Source: Chamaelirium japonicum (taxonomy: Eukaryota; Streptophyta; Magnoliopsida; Liliales; Melanthiaceae). Taken from it: a stretch of 64,000 bases of DNA. Below the pieces are notes generated by a model. That model was not told the DNA's origin and searched no databases. It saw nothing but the letters and a program-made list of their open reading frames with translations. The DNA lies in the NCBI GenBank assembly GCA_947650365.1, contig CANTAL010000021.1, positions 1,364,001 to 1,428,000 on the forward strand, written 5' to 3'. This document shows, piece by piece, positions 13,366 through 24,400 of this stretch (the stretch's first letter is position 1; every line of letters begins with the position of its first letter). The position numbers and the translations under genes were made by a program.

Positions 13366-15617
13366 CTTCTTTCTTCCCACAACACGTTACCAGCACGAAC
13401 ATATTGAGCCCAACTGACTAGTCACAAGAAAACGGAGAGAGAAATAAAAACAAAAAAGAAAAAAAAAGAGAGAAGAAAATGAAGAGATAAACGAAGAGAG
13501 AAGAGAGAAGAAGTCTGGCTCCAATCCGTTGGCCACGGGTATATGTGTAAAGTAAGAAGTAATTTAAATTCCAAAACTCCACTTCTCAATATTTATACGA
13601 CCACTTTAGGGTGGGGTACATATGACGACTCTCTCTTTCTCCCATCTTACAACACGTTATCAGCACGAACATGTCAAGCTCAACCGACCAGTTATAAAAA
13701 ACTAGATAGAGAAACAAAAACAGAAGAAAGAAAAGAAGAGAGAATAGAATAGAGGGATATACAAAAAAAGAAGAAAGAACAAGTCCTACTCCAGTCCATT
13801 AGCCACGGGTATAGGTTTGAAGTAAGAAGGAATCTAAATTCAAAAACTCAAAAGAAGAGAGAGAAGAAGAAAGAAGAGAACGAAGAGATAAATAAAAAGA
13901 GAAGAGAGAAGAAGTCCTGCTCCAGTTCATTGGCTATGGATATAGGTGTGAAGTAAAAAGGAATCTAAATTCCAAAGCTTCACTTATGTCTTCATTTCTC
14001 TCTCTGTTTTCTTACGACTGGTCAGCTGAGCTTGACATTTTCGTGCAAATAACGTGTTGTGAGATAGGAGAAAGAGAGAGCCGTCAAACGTGACCCACCC
14101 TAAAGGGGTCATATATTATTTATTATTTATAGAGTAAGCTTACTTAGGGTCTAAGCAGTCTATAGGAATCCCTAATCTATAGCAGAAGAGAGAAGAGAAT
14201 AGAGAGATTGAATTATATTATTGAGAAATAGAGTTTTGGAATTTAGATTACTTCTTACTTCACACCTAGACCCGTGGCCAATGGACTGGAGTAGGACTTC
14301 TTTTCTTTTCTCTCTTTGTTTATCTTTCCGTTCTCTTCTTTCTTGTTCTCTCTCTTCTAATTTCATTTCTCTCTCCGTTTTCTTGTTACGGATCGGCTGG
14401 GCTCGACATGTTCGCATTGATAACGTGTTGTGAGATAGGAGAAAGAGAGAGCCGTCAAATATGCACCACCTTAAAGGGGTCGTATAAATATTGAGAAGTT
14501 AAGTTTTGGAATTTATATTCCTTCTAAGTACTCCACACCTATACTCGTGGCTAATGGACTAGAGTAGGACTTTTTCTCTCTTTGTTTATCTCTTCGTTTA
14601 TCTCTTCATTCTCTTCTATCTTCTTCTTACTCTTCTGTCTTCGTTTCTCTCTTTATTTTCTCTTCTCTTTTCTACTCTCTATTCTGTCTTCATTTCTTTC
14701 ACTTGACTAGTAGGTTGGGCTTGACATGTTCGTACTGATAACGTATTGTGAGGTGGAATAAAAAGAGAGCCGTCAAACGTGCTCCACCCTAAAAGGGTCA
14801 TATAAATATTAAGAAGTGGAGTTTTGTAATTTAGATTCCTTCTTTCTTTATACCTATACCCATGGCCAATGGACTAGAGAAAGACTTTTTCTTTTTTCAG
14901 GCTGATAATGTTACTATAATTTTTTTAATTAAATTAATCATTTAATTAAAATGAAGAGAGTTTTGGAATTTACTATGATAATCATAATAACGTTGAGATG
15001 ATACTATTGAGAAGTGAAGTTTTGGAATTTAGATTCCTTCTTACTTTACACTTATACCCATGGCGAATAGACTAGAGCAGGACTTCTTTTATCTTTTCTC
15101 TTCGTTTATCTCTCTATTCTCTTCTCGTTTCTTCTCTCTCTTCTATCTTCGTTTCTCTCTTCGTTTTCTTGCGACTGATCGGCTGGGCACGACTTGTTCG
15201 TGCTGATAATGAATTATGAGATGGGAAAAAGAGAGAGCCATCAAACATGCCCCACCCTAAAGGGGTCGTATATTATTTATAGGGTAAGCTTACTTAAGGC
15301 CTAAGAAATCAATGGGAAATCCTAATCCATGGGAGAAGAGAGAAGAGAATGAAGATATTTAATTATATTATTGAGAAGTAGAGTTTTGAAATTTTGATTC
15401 CTTCTTACTTCACTCCTATACCCTTGGCGATTGGACTGGAGTAAGAATTATTCTCTCTTTTCTCTTTATTTATCTCTTTATTCTCTTCTCTCTTCTCACA
15501 ACACATTATCAGTATGAACATATCAAGCCCAGCCGACTAGTCCCAAGAAAACGATGCGAGAAACGAAGACAAAAGAGAGAGAAGAGAACAGAGAGATAAA
15601 TGAAGAGAGAAGAAGAG
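13366..15617. repeat. Module array
   Basis: Plus to about 13960, then mostly minus-oriented, with both module types: the long type containing the TATA core (near 14120 and 15270) and the short type where GGGGTCGTATAAATATTGAG joins the linker directly (near 14470 and 14790). An AT border at 14900-15020 mirrors 43075-43150. A plus fragment runs from about 15480 to 15617. Confidence 0.85.
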
Positions 15618-15797
15618 AAATAAAATATTTTTCATGCTCATAAATTTATATAAATTATTTAATAAATATGAAATATTTTATAATTAAATATTTAAATATT
15701 AATATTAAGATAATATTATTTAAATATTTAAAAAAATGATATACTTTATAATATTTAAAAAAATACTAATTGATATAAATAAAATAAATATGTAATC
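15618..15797 (+). repeat. Landmark D, copy 3
   Basis: AT-rich insert as at 4490. Mirrored by 42259-42438. Confidence 0.8.
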
Positions 15798-17667
15798 TTC
15801 CATTTCACAACACGTTATCGGTATGAAAATGTCAAGCCCAATGGACGAGTCATAAAAAAAGGAGTGAGAAACGAAGATAGAAGAGAGAGAAGGAGAGAGA
15901 AGAGAACGGAGAGATAAACGAAGAGATAAGATAGAAGAAGTCTTGCTCTAGTCCATTCACCATGGGTATAGGTGTGAAGTAAGATAGAATCAAAATTCCA
16001 AAACTCTACTTCTCAATGAATTTTTTGCTATAAAAATAATTTATAATTTTCCTTAAAAAAGTTTAAAACAATACAACTATTATAAGATCGTTCGATTGGA
16101 TGGCAATGGACTGGAGCAAGACTTCTTTTATCTTCTATCTTCATTTATATCTCTGTTCTTTTCTCTCTTCTGTCTTTGTTTCTCTCTTTATTTTCTTATG
16201 ATTAGTCGATTGGGTTCGACATATTCGTGCTGATAATGTATTGTAAGATGGGAGAAAGAGTGAGTCGTTAAATATGCCCCATCTAAAAGGGTCGTATATT
16301 ATTTATAGGATAAGCTTACTTAGGGCCTAAGCAATCTATGGGAAATCCTAATCCATGGGAGAAGAAAGAAGAGAATGAAGAGATTTAATTATATTATTGA
16401 GAAGTGGAGTTTTGGAATTTAGATTCCTTCTTACTTCACAACTATACCCTTAGCTAATAGGCTGGAGCAAGACTTCTTCTCTCTTGTCTCATTGTTTATC
16501 TCTCTGTTCTCTTCTCTCTTCTTCTCTCTCTTTTGTCTTCGTAACTCTCTCTATTTTTTTATGACTGGTCGGCTGTGCTCGACATGTTCGTACTGATAAA
16601 GTATTATGAGATAGGAGAAGAGAGAGCCATCAAATATGCCCCACCCTAAATGGGTCATATAAATATTCCAATGGACTGGAGCAGGACTTCTTCTCTCTTC
16701 TCTCTTCATTTATCTCTTCGTTCTTTTTTTTTTCTTCTCTTTCTTTTGTGGAGTTTTGGAATTTAGATTCCTTCTTACTTCACTCCTATACCCGTGTGAG
16801 AAGAGACTATTTAAATAATTAATTCTTAGTTCTCTTCTCTCTCTTCTGTCTTTGTTTCTCTCCCTGTTTTCTTATGACTGGTCAGTAGAGCTAGACATAT
16901 TCGTGTTGATAATATTTTATGAGATGGGAGAAAGAGAGAGCCGCCACGTGCCTTACCCTAAAGGGGTCATATTTTATTTATAGGGTAAGTTTACTTAGGG
17001 CCTAAACAATCTATGGTAAATCCTAATCCATAGAAGAAAAGAGAAGAGAACGGAGAGCATTAATTATTTTATTGAGAAGTAGAGTTTTGGAATTTAGATT
17101 CCTTCTTACTACACACCTATACCCATGGTGAATAAACTGGAGCAGGACTTCTTCTCTCTTCTATATTCATTTATCTCTTTGTTTTTTTCTCTCTTCTTCT
17201 CTCTCTTCTGTCTTTGTTTCTTTCTCTGTTTTTGTATGACTAGTCGGTTGGGCTCGATATATTCATACTGATAATGTATTGTTAGATGGGAGAAAGAGAG
17301 AGCCATCAAATATGCCCTACCCTAATTAGATTTCTTTTTACTTCACACCTATACCCATGGCCAATAGGTTGGAGCAGGACTTCTTCTATATTTTCTCTTC
17401 GTTTATCTCCTCATTCTCTTCTCTCTTCTTTTCTCTCTTTTGTCTTCCTTTCTCTCTCTGTTTTCTTATGATTGGTTAGCTAGGATCAACATGTTCGTGT
17501 TGATAACATATTATGTGATAGATAAAAAGGGAGCCATCAAATATGCCCCACCCTAAAGGGGTCATATAAATATTTAGAAGTGGATTTTTGAAATTTAGAT
17601 TCTTTCTTACTTTATACTTATACCCGTGGTGAATGGACTGGATCAGGACTACTTCTCTCTTCATTTA
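15798..17667. repeat. Module array
   Basis: Plus to about 16018. A fragment of an AT-core tail and LTR start (16018-16100, TTTTTTGCTATAAAAATAA then GATCGTTCGATTGG) follows, then minus-oriented modules up to the solo LTR. Landmarks at 16795 and 17330 match 41455 and 40930 in the other arm. Confidence 0.85.
17663..17667. repeat. Left target-site duplication ATTTA
   Basis: Five bases directly before the LTR TG, repeated right after its CA at 18484-18488. Confidence 0.9.
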
Positions 17668-17698
17668 TGTGGGTGCAAATTTTGGCAGAAGTTTACCA

Positions 17699-17956
17699 AC
17701 TACCACGGGACCCACCGGCCCTGCCTGGTGGGCCCTCGAAGACTACCACGGGACCCACCGGCCCTGCCTGGTGGGCCCACGAAGACTACCACGGGACCCA
17801 CCGGCCCTGCCTGGTGGGCCCACAAAGACTACCACGGGACCCACCGGCCCTGCCTAGTGGGCCCACGAAGACTACCATTGGACCCACCAGCCCTGCCTGG
17901 TGGGCCCACGAGGACCACCGCAGGACCCACCGGCCCTGCCCGGAAGGCCCACGAGC
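17699..17956 (+). repeat. Six 43-bp GC-rich tandem repeats inside the LTR
   Basis: Units start at 17699, 17742, 17785, 17828, 17871 and 17914. Each contains GGGACCCACC and GGTGGGCCC arms able to form a hairpin. Because 43 is not a multiple of three and the unit is GC-rich, all frames stay open, which explains overlapping open frames of 74-134 codons that are not genes. The related LTR at 28661-29208 keeps only about two such units before it is cut off. Confidence 0.92.
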
Positions 17957-18066
17957 CTGTGGAATCCCCCAGAAGACGGTAGCGGGGCCCGTTAGCTTTA
18001 CCTGGAGAATCCCCAGATACGACAGCAGAAACCGCCATTTAACCCAGAATTCCCACCAGAGAATCC

Positions 18067-18074
18067 TATAAATA
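18067..18074 (+). promoter_or_regulatory. TATA box of the solo LTR
   Basis: TATAAATA in the context CCTATAAATAGCAGAGCC, in the LTR interior where a Pol II promoter is expected. The aligned position in the other LTR (29058-29065, minus strand) is also TATAAATA. Confidence 0.75.
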
Positions 18075-18360
18075 GCAGAGCCTTCGAATGTAAAAGGATG
18101 GAACTCTCAGTTCTAAAAAACCAGAGCTCTGGGATTTCCAACTTCCCATCTTCCACCTCTCTTTGATCTTCTTTCTCTCTCGAAGAGATCAGAGTTTTCA
18201 GTGATACTCGGCTTGTCGAGATCACTTCAACATAAGTGTGTTAGTGAATTCGGGTTGCTCCCTATAGCACGGAGACGTAGGCTTCGGCTGAACTCCGAGA
18301 TCACATCTCGTGTCAAACATCTCTCTGATTGCATCTCTCTGTTTACATATCAAAGGCTTC

Positions 18361-18400
18361 AACTTCAATCAACAGATCGCAACTTCAATCAACAGATCGA
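18361..18400 (+). repeat. 20-bp tandem duplication in the LTR
   Basis: AACTTCAATCAACAGATCG plus one base occurs twice in direct succession near the 3' part of the solo LTR. I do not see it in the second LTR copy. Confidence 0.8.
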
Positions 18401-18483
18401 ACAACAATCTTCGACGTCAACTTCAATTTCAATTGACTAGTGCTGCGAGAGTCTTCGGGTCGGCACGAAGATTTTCCCCCACA

Positions 18484-18488
18484 ATTTA
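18484..18488. repeat. Right target-site duplication ATTTA
   Basis: Second copy of the 5-bp target duplication. With the LTR and one copy removed, the flanks read as an uninterrupted array module. Confidence 0.9.
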
Positions 18489-18592
18489 TCTCCCCGTTTT
18501 CTTCTTTTTTCTTCTCTCTCTTCTGTCTTCGTTTTCTCTCTCCGTTTTCTTGTGACTGGTCGGTTGGGCTCGACATGTTCATGCTGATAACG
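18489..18592 (-). repeat. Array module remainder after the solo LTR
   Basis: A polypyrimidine tract and the reverse complement of the PBS-like stretch (TGCTGATAACG), continuing the module broken by the solo LTR. Confidence 0.85.
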
Positions 18593-18760
18593 TGTTGTGA
18601 GATGGGAGAAAGAGAGAGCCATCAAATATGCTCCACCCTAAAGGTGTCATATATTATTTATAAGATAAGCTTACTTAGGGCCTAAGCAATCTAAAAGAAA
18701 CCCTAATCCATGTGAGAGATCCGACGATAGATAACCATCCGATCGAACGATCATATAACA
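18593..18760 (-). repeat. LTR-like element copy, complete (168 bp)
   Basis: On the minus strand it starts TGTTATATGATCG and ends ATCTCACAACA next to the PBS-like stretch. It keeps a TATA-type box (TATTTATAAGA on the plus strand near 18655) and a telo-box (AAACCCTAA near 18697). Its mirror copy is 40329-40496. Confidence 0.75.
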
Positions 18761-19225
18761 GTTGTAATATTTTAAATTTTTTAAAGAAAAATATAAATTA
18801 TTTTTAAAGCAAAAAATTCGGGTGTGCCTCATCTTTCTTTTTTACTTCGTATTATTTAATTAATTTAATTAGTTTAATAAATTAAATAGTAAAATAATTA
18901 AATAAATATTTAATTATCTATATACCTAAATATTTAAATTATTTAAAAAATTTATTTATTATTTAAATTTTAAAATAAATAAATATTAATTTGATTATTT
19001 AAAAAAAACTAGGTTATTTAAAAAAATATTTTATTATTTATATATTCAAAAAATTAATTTATTACTTAAATAACAAGTAAATAGTTATTGAATTATTATT
19101 TTATTTTATTACTTAGTTAAATAATTAATTTTTTTATTTATTTCAATTAATATTTTATAATTTAACAAAAAAAATTAATTATTTAATTATATAACAAATT
19201 TATTAAAATTATTATTTTTTAACTA
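18761..19225 (-). repeat. Short AT-rich core 2
   Basis: About 465 bp of A/T sequence with the inverted tail (AAGCAAAAAATTCGGG, TACTTCGTATTATTTAA). Mirrored by 39861-40328 and similar to 1461-1925. No gene is seen. Confidence 0.8.
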
Positions 19226-20204
19226 TATCTTCTTCTCTCTCTTCTGTCTTCGTTTCTCTCTCCGTTTTCTTTTGACTGGTCGGTTAGGCTCGACATGTTC
19301 GCGCTGATAATGCGTTATGAGATAGAAGAAAGAGAGAGATGTCAAACATGCCCCACCCTAAAGAGGTCGTATATAATTTATAGGGTAAGCTTACTTAGGG
19401 CCTAAGCAATCTATGGAAAACCGTAATCAATAGGAGAGATCCGACGGTGGACAGCCATCCGATCGAACATGCCCCATTCTAAAGGGGTCGTATTAATTAT
19501 TTATTTAAATAATTATTAAATCAATTCTCTTAATTAGTAAACTTGCCTTATAAATATTTAATTATATATAATTGATTATCGCCATGGGTATAGGTGTGAA
19601 GTAAGAAGGAATTTAAATTCAAAAACTCCTAGTATCATCTCAATATTATTTTGATTATCATTGTAATGTTACTATAATTTTTTTAATTAAATTAATTAAT
19701 TCTTTAATTATTAAATAATTTAAATAATTTAATAATTAAGTTTACTAATTAATGTGTTATGAGATGGGAGAAAGAGAGAGCCGTTAAACTTCTCTCTTCT
19801 CCCATGGATTAGGATTTCCTATAGATTACTTAGGCCCTAAGTAAGCTTACTCTATAAATAATATATGACCCCTTTAGGGTTGGGCACATTTATGGCTCTC
19901 TCTTTCTCTCATCTTATAACACTTACCCAATAAATAATATATAACCCCTTTAGGGTAGGGCACGTTTGATGGCTCTTTCTTTCTCCCATCTCATAACACA
20001 TTATCAGCAGGAACATATCGAGCCCAGCCGACCAGTCGCAAGGAAACAGAGAGAGAAACAAAGACAGAAGAGGAGTTTTGGAATTTAGATTCCTTCTTAC
20101 TTCACACCTATACCCGTGTTCAATGGACTGGAGCAGGACTTCTTCTCCATAGAAGAGAGTGAAGAAGAGAGAAGAGAACGAAGATATAAACAAAGACAGA
20201 AGAG
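19226..20204. repeat. Module array with truncated LTR-like copy and landmark K
   Basis: A minus-oriented module carries an LTR-like copy cut off at CCATCCGATCGAAC and joined to a second CCCCATTCTAAAGG box (about 19311-19490). Landmark K follows (19495-19583), then an AT border (19630-19740) and plus-oriented cores (19840-20040). The GCGCTGATAATGCG variant here matches the mirror copy near 39785. Confidence 0.8.
19495..19583 (-). repeat. Landmark K, copy 2
   Basis: The AATTATATATAATT palindrome with its flanking GAATTGATTTAA-type sequence, inverted relative to 1104-1190. Mirrored by 39509-39597. Confidence 0.75.
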
Positions 20205-20296
20205 AGAGATACGACTGGTCGGCTGGGCTTGATAGTAAGAAGTGACATACCCGAATAGCTTAGGCCCTAAGTTCAAATATTAAAAGATACACCGTC
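20205..20296 (-). repeat. Landmark A, copy 2
   Basis: CTAAGTTCAAATATTAAAAG with the PBS-flank fragment and an ACACCGTCGA end. Inverted relative to 195-272 and pairs with 38781-38870, sharing ACACCGTCGA. Confidence 0.8.
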
Positions 20297-23200
20297 GAAA
20301 CGAAGATAGAAGAGAGAAAAGATAAGAGATAAGAATGGAGAGATAAATAAAAAGAGAAGAGAGAAGAAGTCATGCTCCAGTCCATTCACCATAGGTATAG
20401 ATATGAAGTAAGAAGGAATGTAAATTTTAAAACATCACTTCTCAATAGTATCTTCTCAACATTATTATGATTATCATAGTAATATTACTATAATTTTTTT
20501 AATTAAATTAATTGTTTGATTAAAACAAAGAAAGAAGGGAATTTACTATGATAATCGTAATAACGTTGAGATGATACTATTGAGAAAACTCTAATTCTCA
20601 GTAATATAATTAAATCTCTCCGTTCTCTTCTATCCTCTCCCAGGGATTAGGTTTTCCCATGGATTGCTTAGGTCCTAAGTAAGCTTATCTTATAAATAAT
20701 ATACTATCCCTTTAGGGTGGGGCACGTTTGATGGCTCTCTCTTTCTCCCATCTTATAATACGTTATCAGCACGAACATGTCGAGCCCAGCTGACCCATCA
20801 CAAGAAAATAGATAGAAAAACAAAGACAGAAGTGGAGTTTTGAAATTTAGATTCCTTCTTACTTCACACCTATACCCATGGCCAATTGACTAGAGCAAGA
20901 CTTCTTCTCTCTTCTCTCTTTATTTATCTCTCCATTCTCTTCTCTCTTCTTCTCTCTCTTTTGTATTCGTTAAACTCTACTACTTTTCTCAATAAACGAA
21001 GAAAGAAATGAAGACAGAAGAAATAGAAGAAGAGAGAAAAGAACGGAGAGATAAACAAAAAAAGAAGAGAAGAAGTCCTGCTCTAGTCCATTGGCCATGG
21101 GTATAGGTGTGAAGTTTTCTCTTTTATCTTTGTTTTTCTCTCCGTTCTCTTCTCTCTTCTTTTGTCTTTGTTTGTCTCACTATTTTTCTTATTACTAGTC
21201 GACTGGGCTCGACATATTCGTGCTGATAACATGTTATAAGATGGGAGAAAGTGAGAGCCGTCAAATGTGCCCCACCCTAAAGGGGTCGTATATTATTTAT
21301 AGGGTAAACTTACTTAGGGCCTTAGTAATCTATGAGAAACCCTAATACATAGGAGAAGAGAGAAGAGAACAGAGAGATTTAATTATATTATTGAGAAGTG
21401 GAGTTTTGGAATTTAGATTCCTTTTTATATTACACCTATACCCATTGATAATGGACGGGAGGAGGACTTCTTCTCTCTTCTTTCATTGTTTATCTCTCCA
21501 TTTTCTTCTCTCTTCTTCTCTTTACTCACAACACGTTATCAGGATGAACATGTCGAGCCCATCAGACCACCATTTAGAATTTAACTAAATTATTTAAATA
21601 TATTATGTAAATTATTTATCTCTCTATTCTCTTATCTTTTCTTCTCTTTCTTCTGTCTTTATTTCTCTCTCCGGTTTCTATTGACTGGTCGGCTGGGCTT
21701 GATATGTTCATGCTGATAATAAGTTGTGAGAAAAAATAAGAAGAGAGAAGAGAAGGGAGAGATAAACAAAGAAAGAAGAGAGAAGAAGTACTTCTCCAGT
21801 CCATTCACCACGGGTATAGGTGTGAAGTAAGAAGGAATCTAAATTCCACAACTTTACTTTTAAATAATATAGTTAAATCTCTCCATTCTCTTCTCTCTTC
21901 ATCCATGGATTAAGGTTTCCTTTAAAATGCTTAGGAACTAAGTAAGTTTACCCTATAAATAATATACGACCCCTTTAGGGTGGGGCATGTTTAACGGCTC
22001 TTCTTTTCTTCCATCTCATAACATGTTATCAGCACGAACATGTCGTGCCCAACTGACCAGTCGCAAGAAAAGAGAAAGAGAAACGAAGACAGAAGTGGAG
22101 TTTTGGAATTTAAATTCCTTCTTACTTCGCACCTATACCCATGGCCAATAACCTAGAGCAGAACTTCTTCACTCTTCTCTTTGTTTATCTCTCCGTTTTC
22201 TTTTCTCTTCCTCCTACACTTCTGTCTACGTTTCTCTATCCGTTTATTGAGAGAAGAAGAGGAGTTTAACGAAGACAAAAGAGAGATAAGAAGCGAGAAG
22301 AGAACGGAGAGATAAATAAAGAGAAAAGAGAGAACTTTACACCTATACCCATGGCCAATGGACTGGAGCAGAACTTCTTCTCTCTTCTCTTTTTGTTTAT
22401 CTCTCCATTTTCTTCTCTCTTTTTCTTTCTCTTCTGTCTTCGTTTCTCTATCCGTTTATATAGAGAAGAAGTGGAGTTTAACGAAGACAGAAGAGAGATA
22501 AGAAGCGAGAAGAGAACAGAGAGATAAATAAAGAGAGAAGATGTCCTGTTCCAGTCCATTGGCCAAGGGTATAAGTGTGAAGTAAGAAGAAATCAAAATA
22601 CCAAAACTCCACTTCTGTCTTTGTTTCTCTTAATGTTTTCTTACGATTGGTCAGCTGGGCTTGACATATACGTACTGATAACATGTTGTGAGATGGGAGA
22701 AAGAGAAAGTCATCAAACGTGCCCCACCCTAAAGGGGTCGTATATTATTTATAGGGAAAGCTTACTTAGGGCCTAAGCAATCTATAGAAAACCCTAATCC
22801 ATAGACGAAGAGAAAAGAGAACTGAGAGATATAATTATATTATTAAGAAGTGGAGTTTTGGAATTTAGATTCCTTCTTACTTCACACATATACCCATGGC
22901 GAATGGACTGGAACATGACTTCTTCTATCTTCTCTCTTTATTTGTCTCTCCGTTCTCTTCTCTCTTCTCACAACAAGTTATCAACATGAACATGTCAAGC
23001 CCAACCGACCAGTCATAATAAAACGGAGAAAGAAATGATGATAGAAAAGAGAGAAGATAACAAAGAGATAAACGAAGAGAGAAGAAGTCCTGCTCTAATC
23101 CATTGCCCACGCGTATAGCTGTAAAGTAAGAAGGAATCTAAATTCCAAAACTCCACATAAGAGAGATAAGAAGAGAGAAGAGAACGGAGAGATAAATAAA

Positions 23201-23757
23201 GAGAGAAGAGAGAAGAAGTCCTACTCTAGTCCATTATCCATGGGTATAGGTGTGACATAAGAAGGAATCTAAATTCCTAAACTGCACATCTATCTTCCTT
23301 TCTCTCTCCGTTTTCTTATGACTGGTCGACCGGGCTCGACATGTTCGTACTGATAACGTATTATGAGATGGGAGAAAGAGAGAGTTGTCAAACATGCCCC
23401 ACCCTAAAAGGGTCGTATATTATTTATAGGGTAAGCTTACTTAGAGCCTAAGTAATCTATAGGAAATCCTAACCATGGGAGAGATCTGACGGTGGACAGT
23501 CATCCTTCTTACTTCACATCTATACCCGTGGCCAATAGAATGGAGCAAGACTTCTTATCTCTTCTCTCTTCGTTTATCTCTCCATTCTCTTCTTTCTTTT
23601 TCTCCCATCTCACAATACGTTATCAGCATGAACATGTCGTGCCCAACCGACCAGTCACAAGAAAACGGAAAGAGAAACAAAGATAACGGAGAGAGAAAAA
23701 GAGAGAAGAGAACGAAGAGATAAATGAAGAGAGAAATAATAAGAAGTCTTGCTCAAG
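20297..23757. repeat. Module array up to the Tat fragment
   Basis: Alternating plus and minus modules. Specific landmarks include an AT border near 20450-20590 (mirror 37940-38080), ACCACCATTTAGAATTTAAC near 21570 (mirror 36965, related copy 58240), ATATAGAGAAGAAGTGGAG near 22465 (mirror 36075, related copy 59135) and the stretch ending GCTCAAGT at 23757 (mirror 34872). No host gene is seen. Confidence 0.85.
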
Positions 23758-24070
23758 TATAGATCCGCTCCTTGGAGGCTGTAGCATGGAAGTTTTCTTT
23801 GAAGTCTTCTGGCTTGAATTGGATCTTCTGGTATTCTTCCATGTTTGAAGAAGTCAAAAATTGACAGTCTCCAATCGCCGAGGTTATGTATTGTAAGATT
23901 TAAAATCGGCTATCTCCAACCCGAGACCATTCATTAGTGGCAACGATCTGCTGTTCGATGGTGGTTTTTGGCAATTCTTGATAGTCGATCTGTATTCACC
24001 TTTCTTCGAGTGAATTTCCAAGTATTGAAGCAGCATTAGCCAGAGCATCAGCTTCTCGATTTTCGGCCCT
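23758..24070 (-). pseudogene. Pol linker after second RNase H, truncated before integrase
   Basis: The minus-strand frame shows IPREQN-like IPRAENREADALANAA (near 24020-24070) and later the EDPIQARRLQRKL stretch (near 23780-23820), both typical of the region between the Tat second RNase H and the integrase zinc-binding domain. It ends at GADLY, where array sequence starts. Adjacent stops lie just before the first motif (around 24105). It cannot encode an active integrase. Confidence 0.8.
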
Positions 24071-24400
24071 CGGGATTTGAAGGAATTCGATGTTATTGAA
24101 TCATTATCGATGATGCATCTCCAAAGCCAAGTAGTGTTGCATCCTTTCTTCGCGGGCTGTATACTCCCCATTAATCTATCGAATTATCAGTTGGGAGTCG
24201 ATGTGGACAACGAGACGGTCCACCCCTAAGGATCTAGCAATCTCCAATCCAGAGTTAAGTGCTTCGTATTCTGCTTTGTTATTTATAGCATTGTATCCAA
24301 GGAGAATAGCCTTTTGGAGGTGATCAAGCTCGGGGGATATCAAGACTATCCCAATTCCCGAATCGATTGCACTTGAAGCTCCGTCAGTGTAAAGCTTCCA
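24071..24400 (-). pseudogene. Second (archaeal-type) RNase H domain, decayed
   Basis: Motifs in order are YTDGAS (near 24380), KAEYEAL (near 24275) and HIDSQL (near 24205). These supply the expected acidic catalytic positions D, E and D of the RNase H fold. In Tat elements this extra domain follows the standard RNase H, and its presence is the main support for the lineage call. The reading frame is open across the core but is followed by adjacent stops near 24105. In an intact element it would help remove RNA from RNA/DNA hybrids or replace a degraded first RNase H. This copy is inactive as part of a broken polyprotein. Confidence 0.85.

Larger units (their letters stand above)
17668..18483 (+). 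mobile_element. Solo LTR of a Tat-lineage Ty3/gypsy element
   Basis: An 816-bp LTR that begins TGTGGG and ends CCCACA, a perfect 6-bp terminal inverted repeat, and is flanked on both sides by ATTTA (17663-17667 and 18484-18488), a 5-bp target duplication. It lies in the polypyrimidine tract of an array module. The homologous right-arm site at 40600-40604 has one TAAAT and no LTR. The LTR resembles 28661-29208 (shared block around CTCCCTATAGCACGGAGACG), which is part of a Tat-type gag-pol fragment. There is no PBS or coding region next to it, so it is a solo LTR, most simply explained by LTR-LTR recombination. Its GC-rich 5' part differs sharply from the AT-rich surroundings. Confidence 0.93.

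Noticed and set aside
17626-18071. Overlapping plus-strand open frames of 74-134 codons, Pro/Gly/Thr-rich.
   Set aside because: They are the three frames of a 43-bp GC-rich tandem repeat inside an LTR; no domain or start context supports a protein.
23492-23686. Open frames at 23492-23686 and 34819-35007 as a conserved small gene.
   Set aside because: Both are module read-through after the same linker junction (ATCCTTCTTACT); they share repeat ancestry only.
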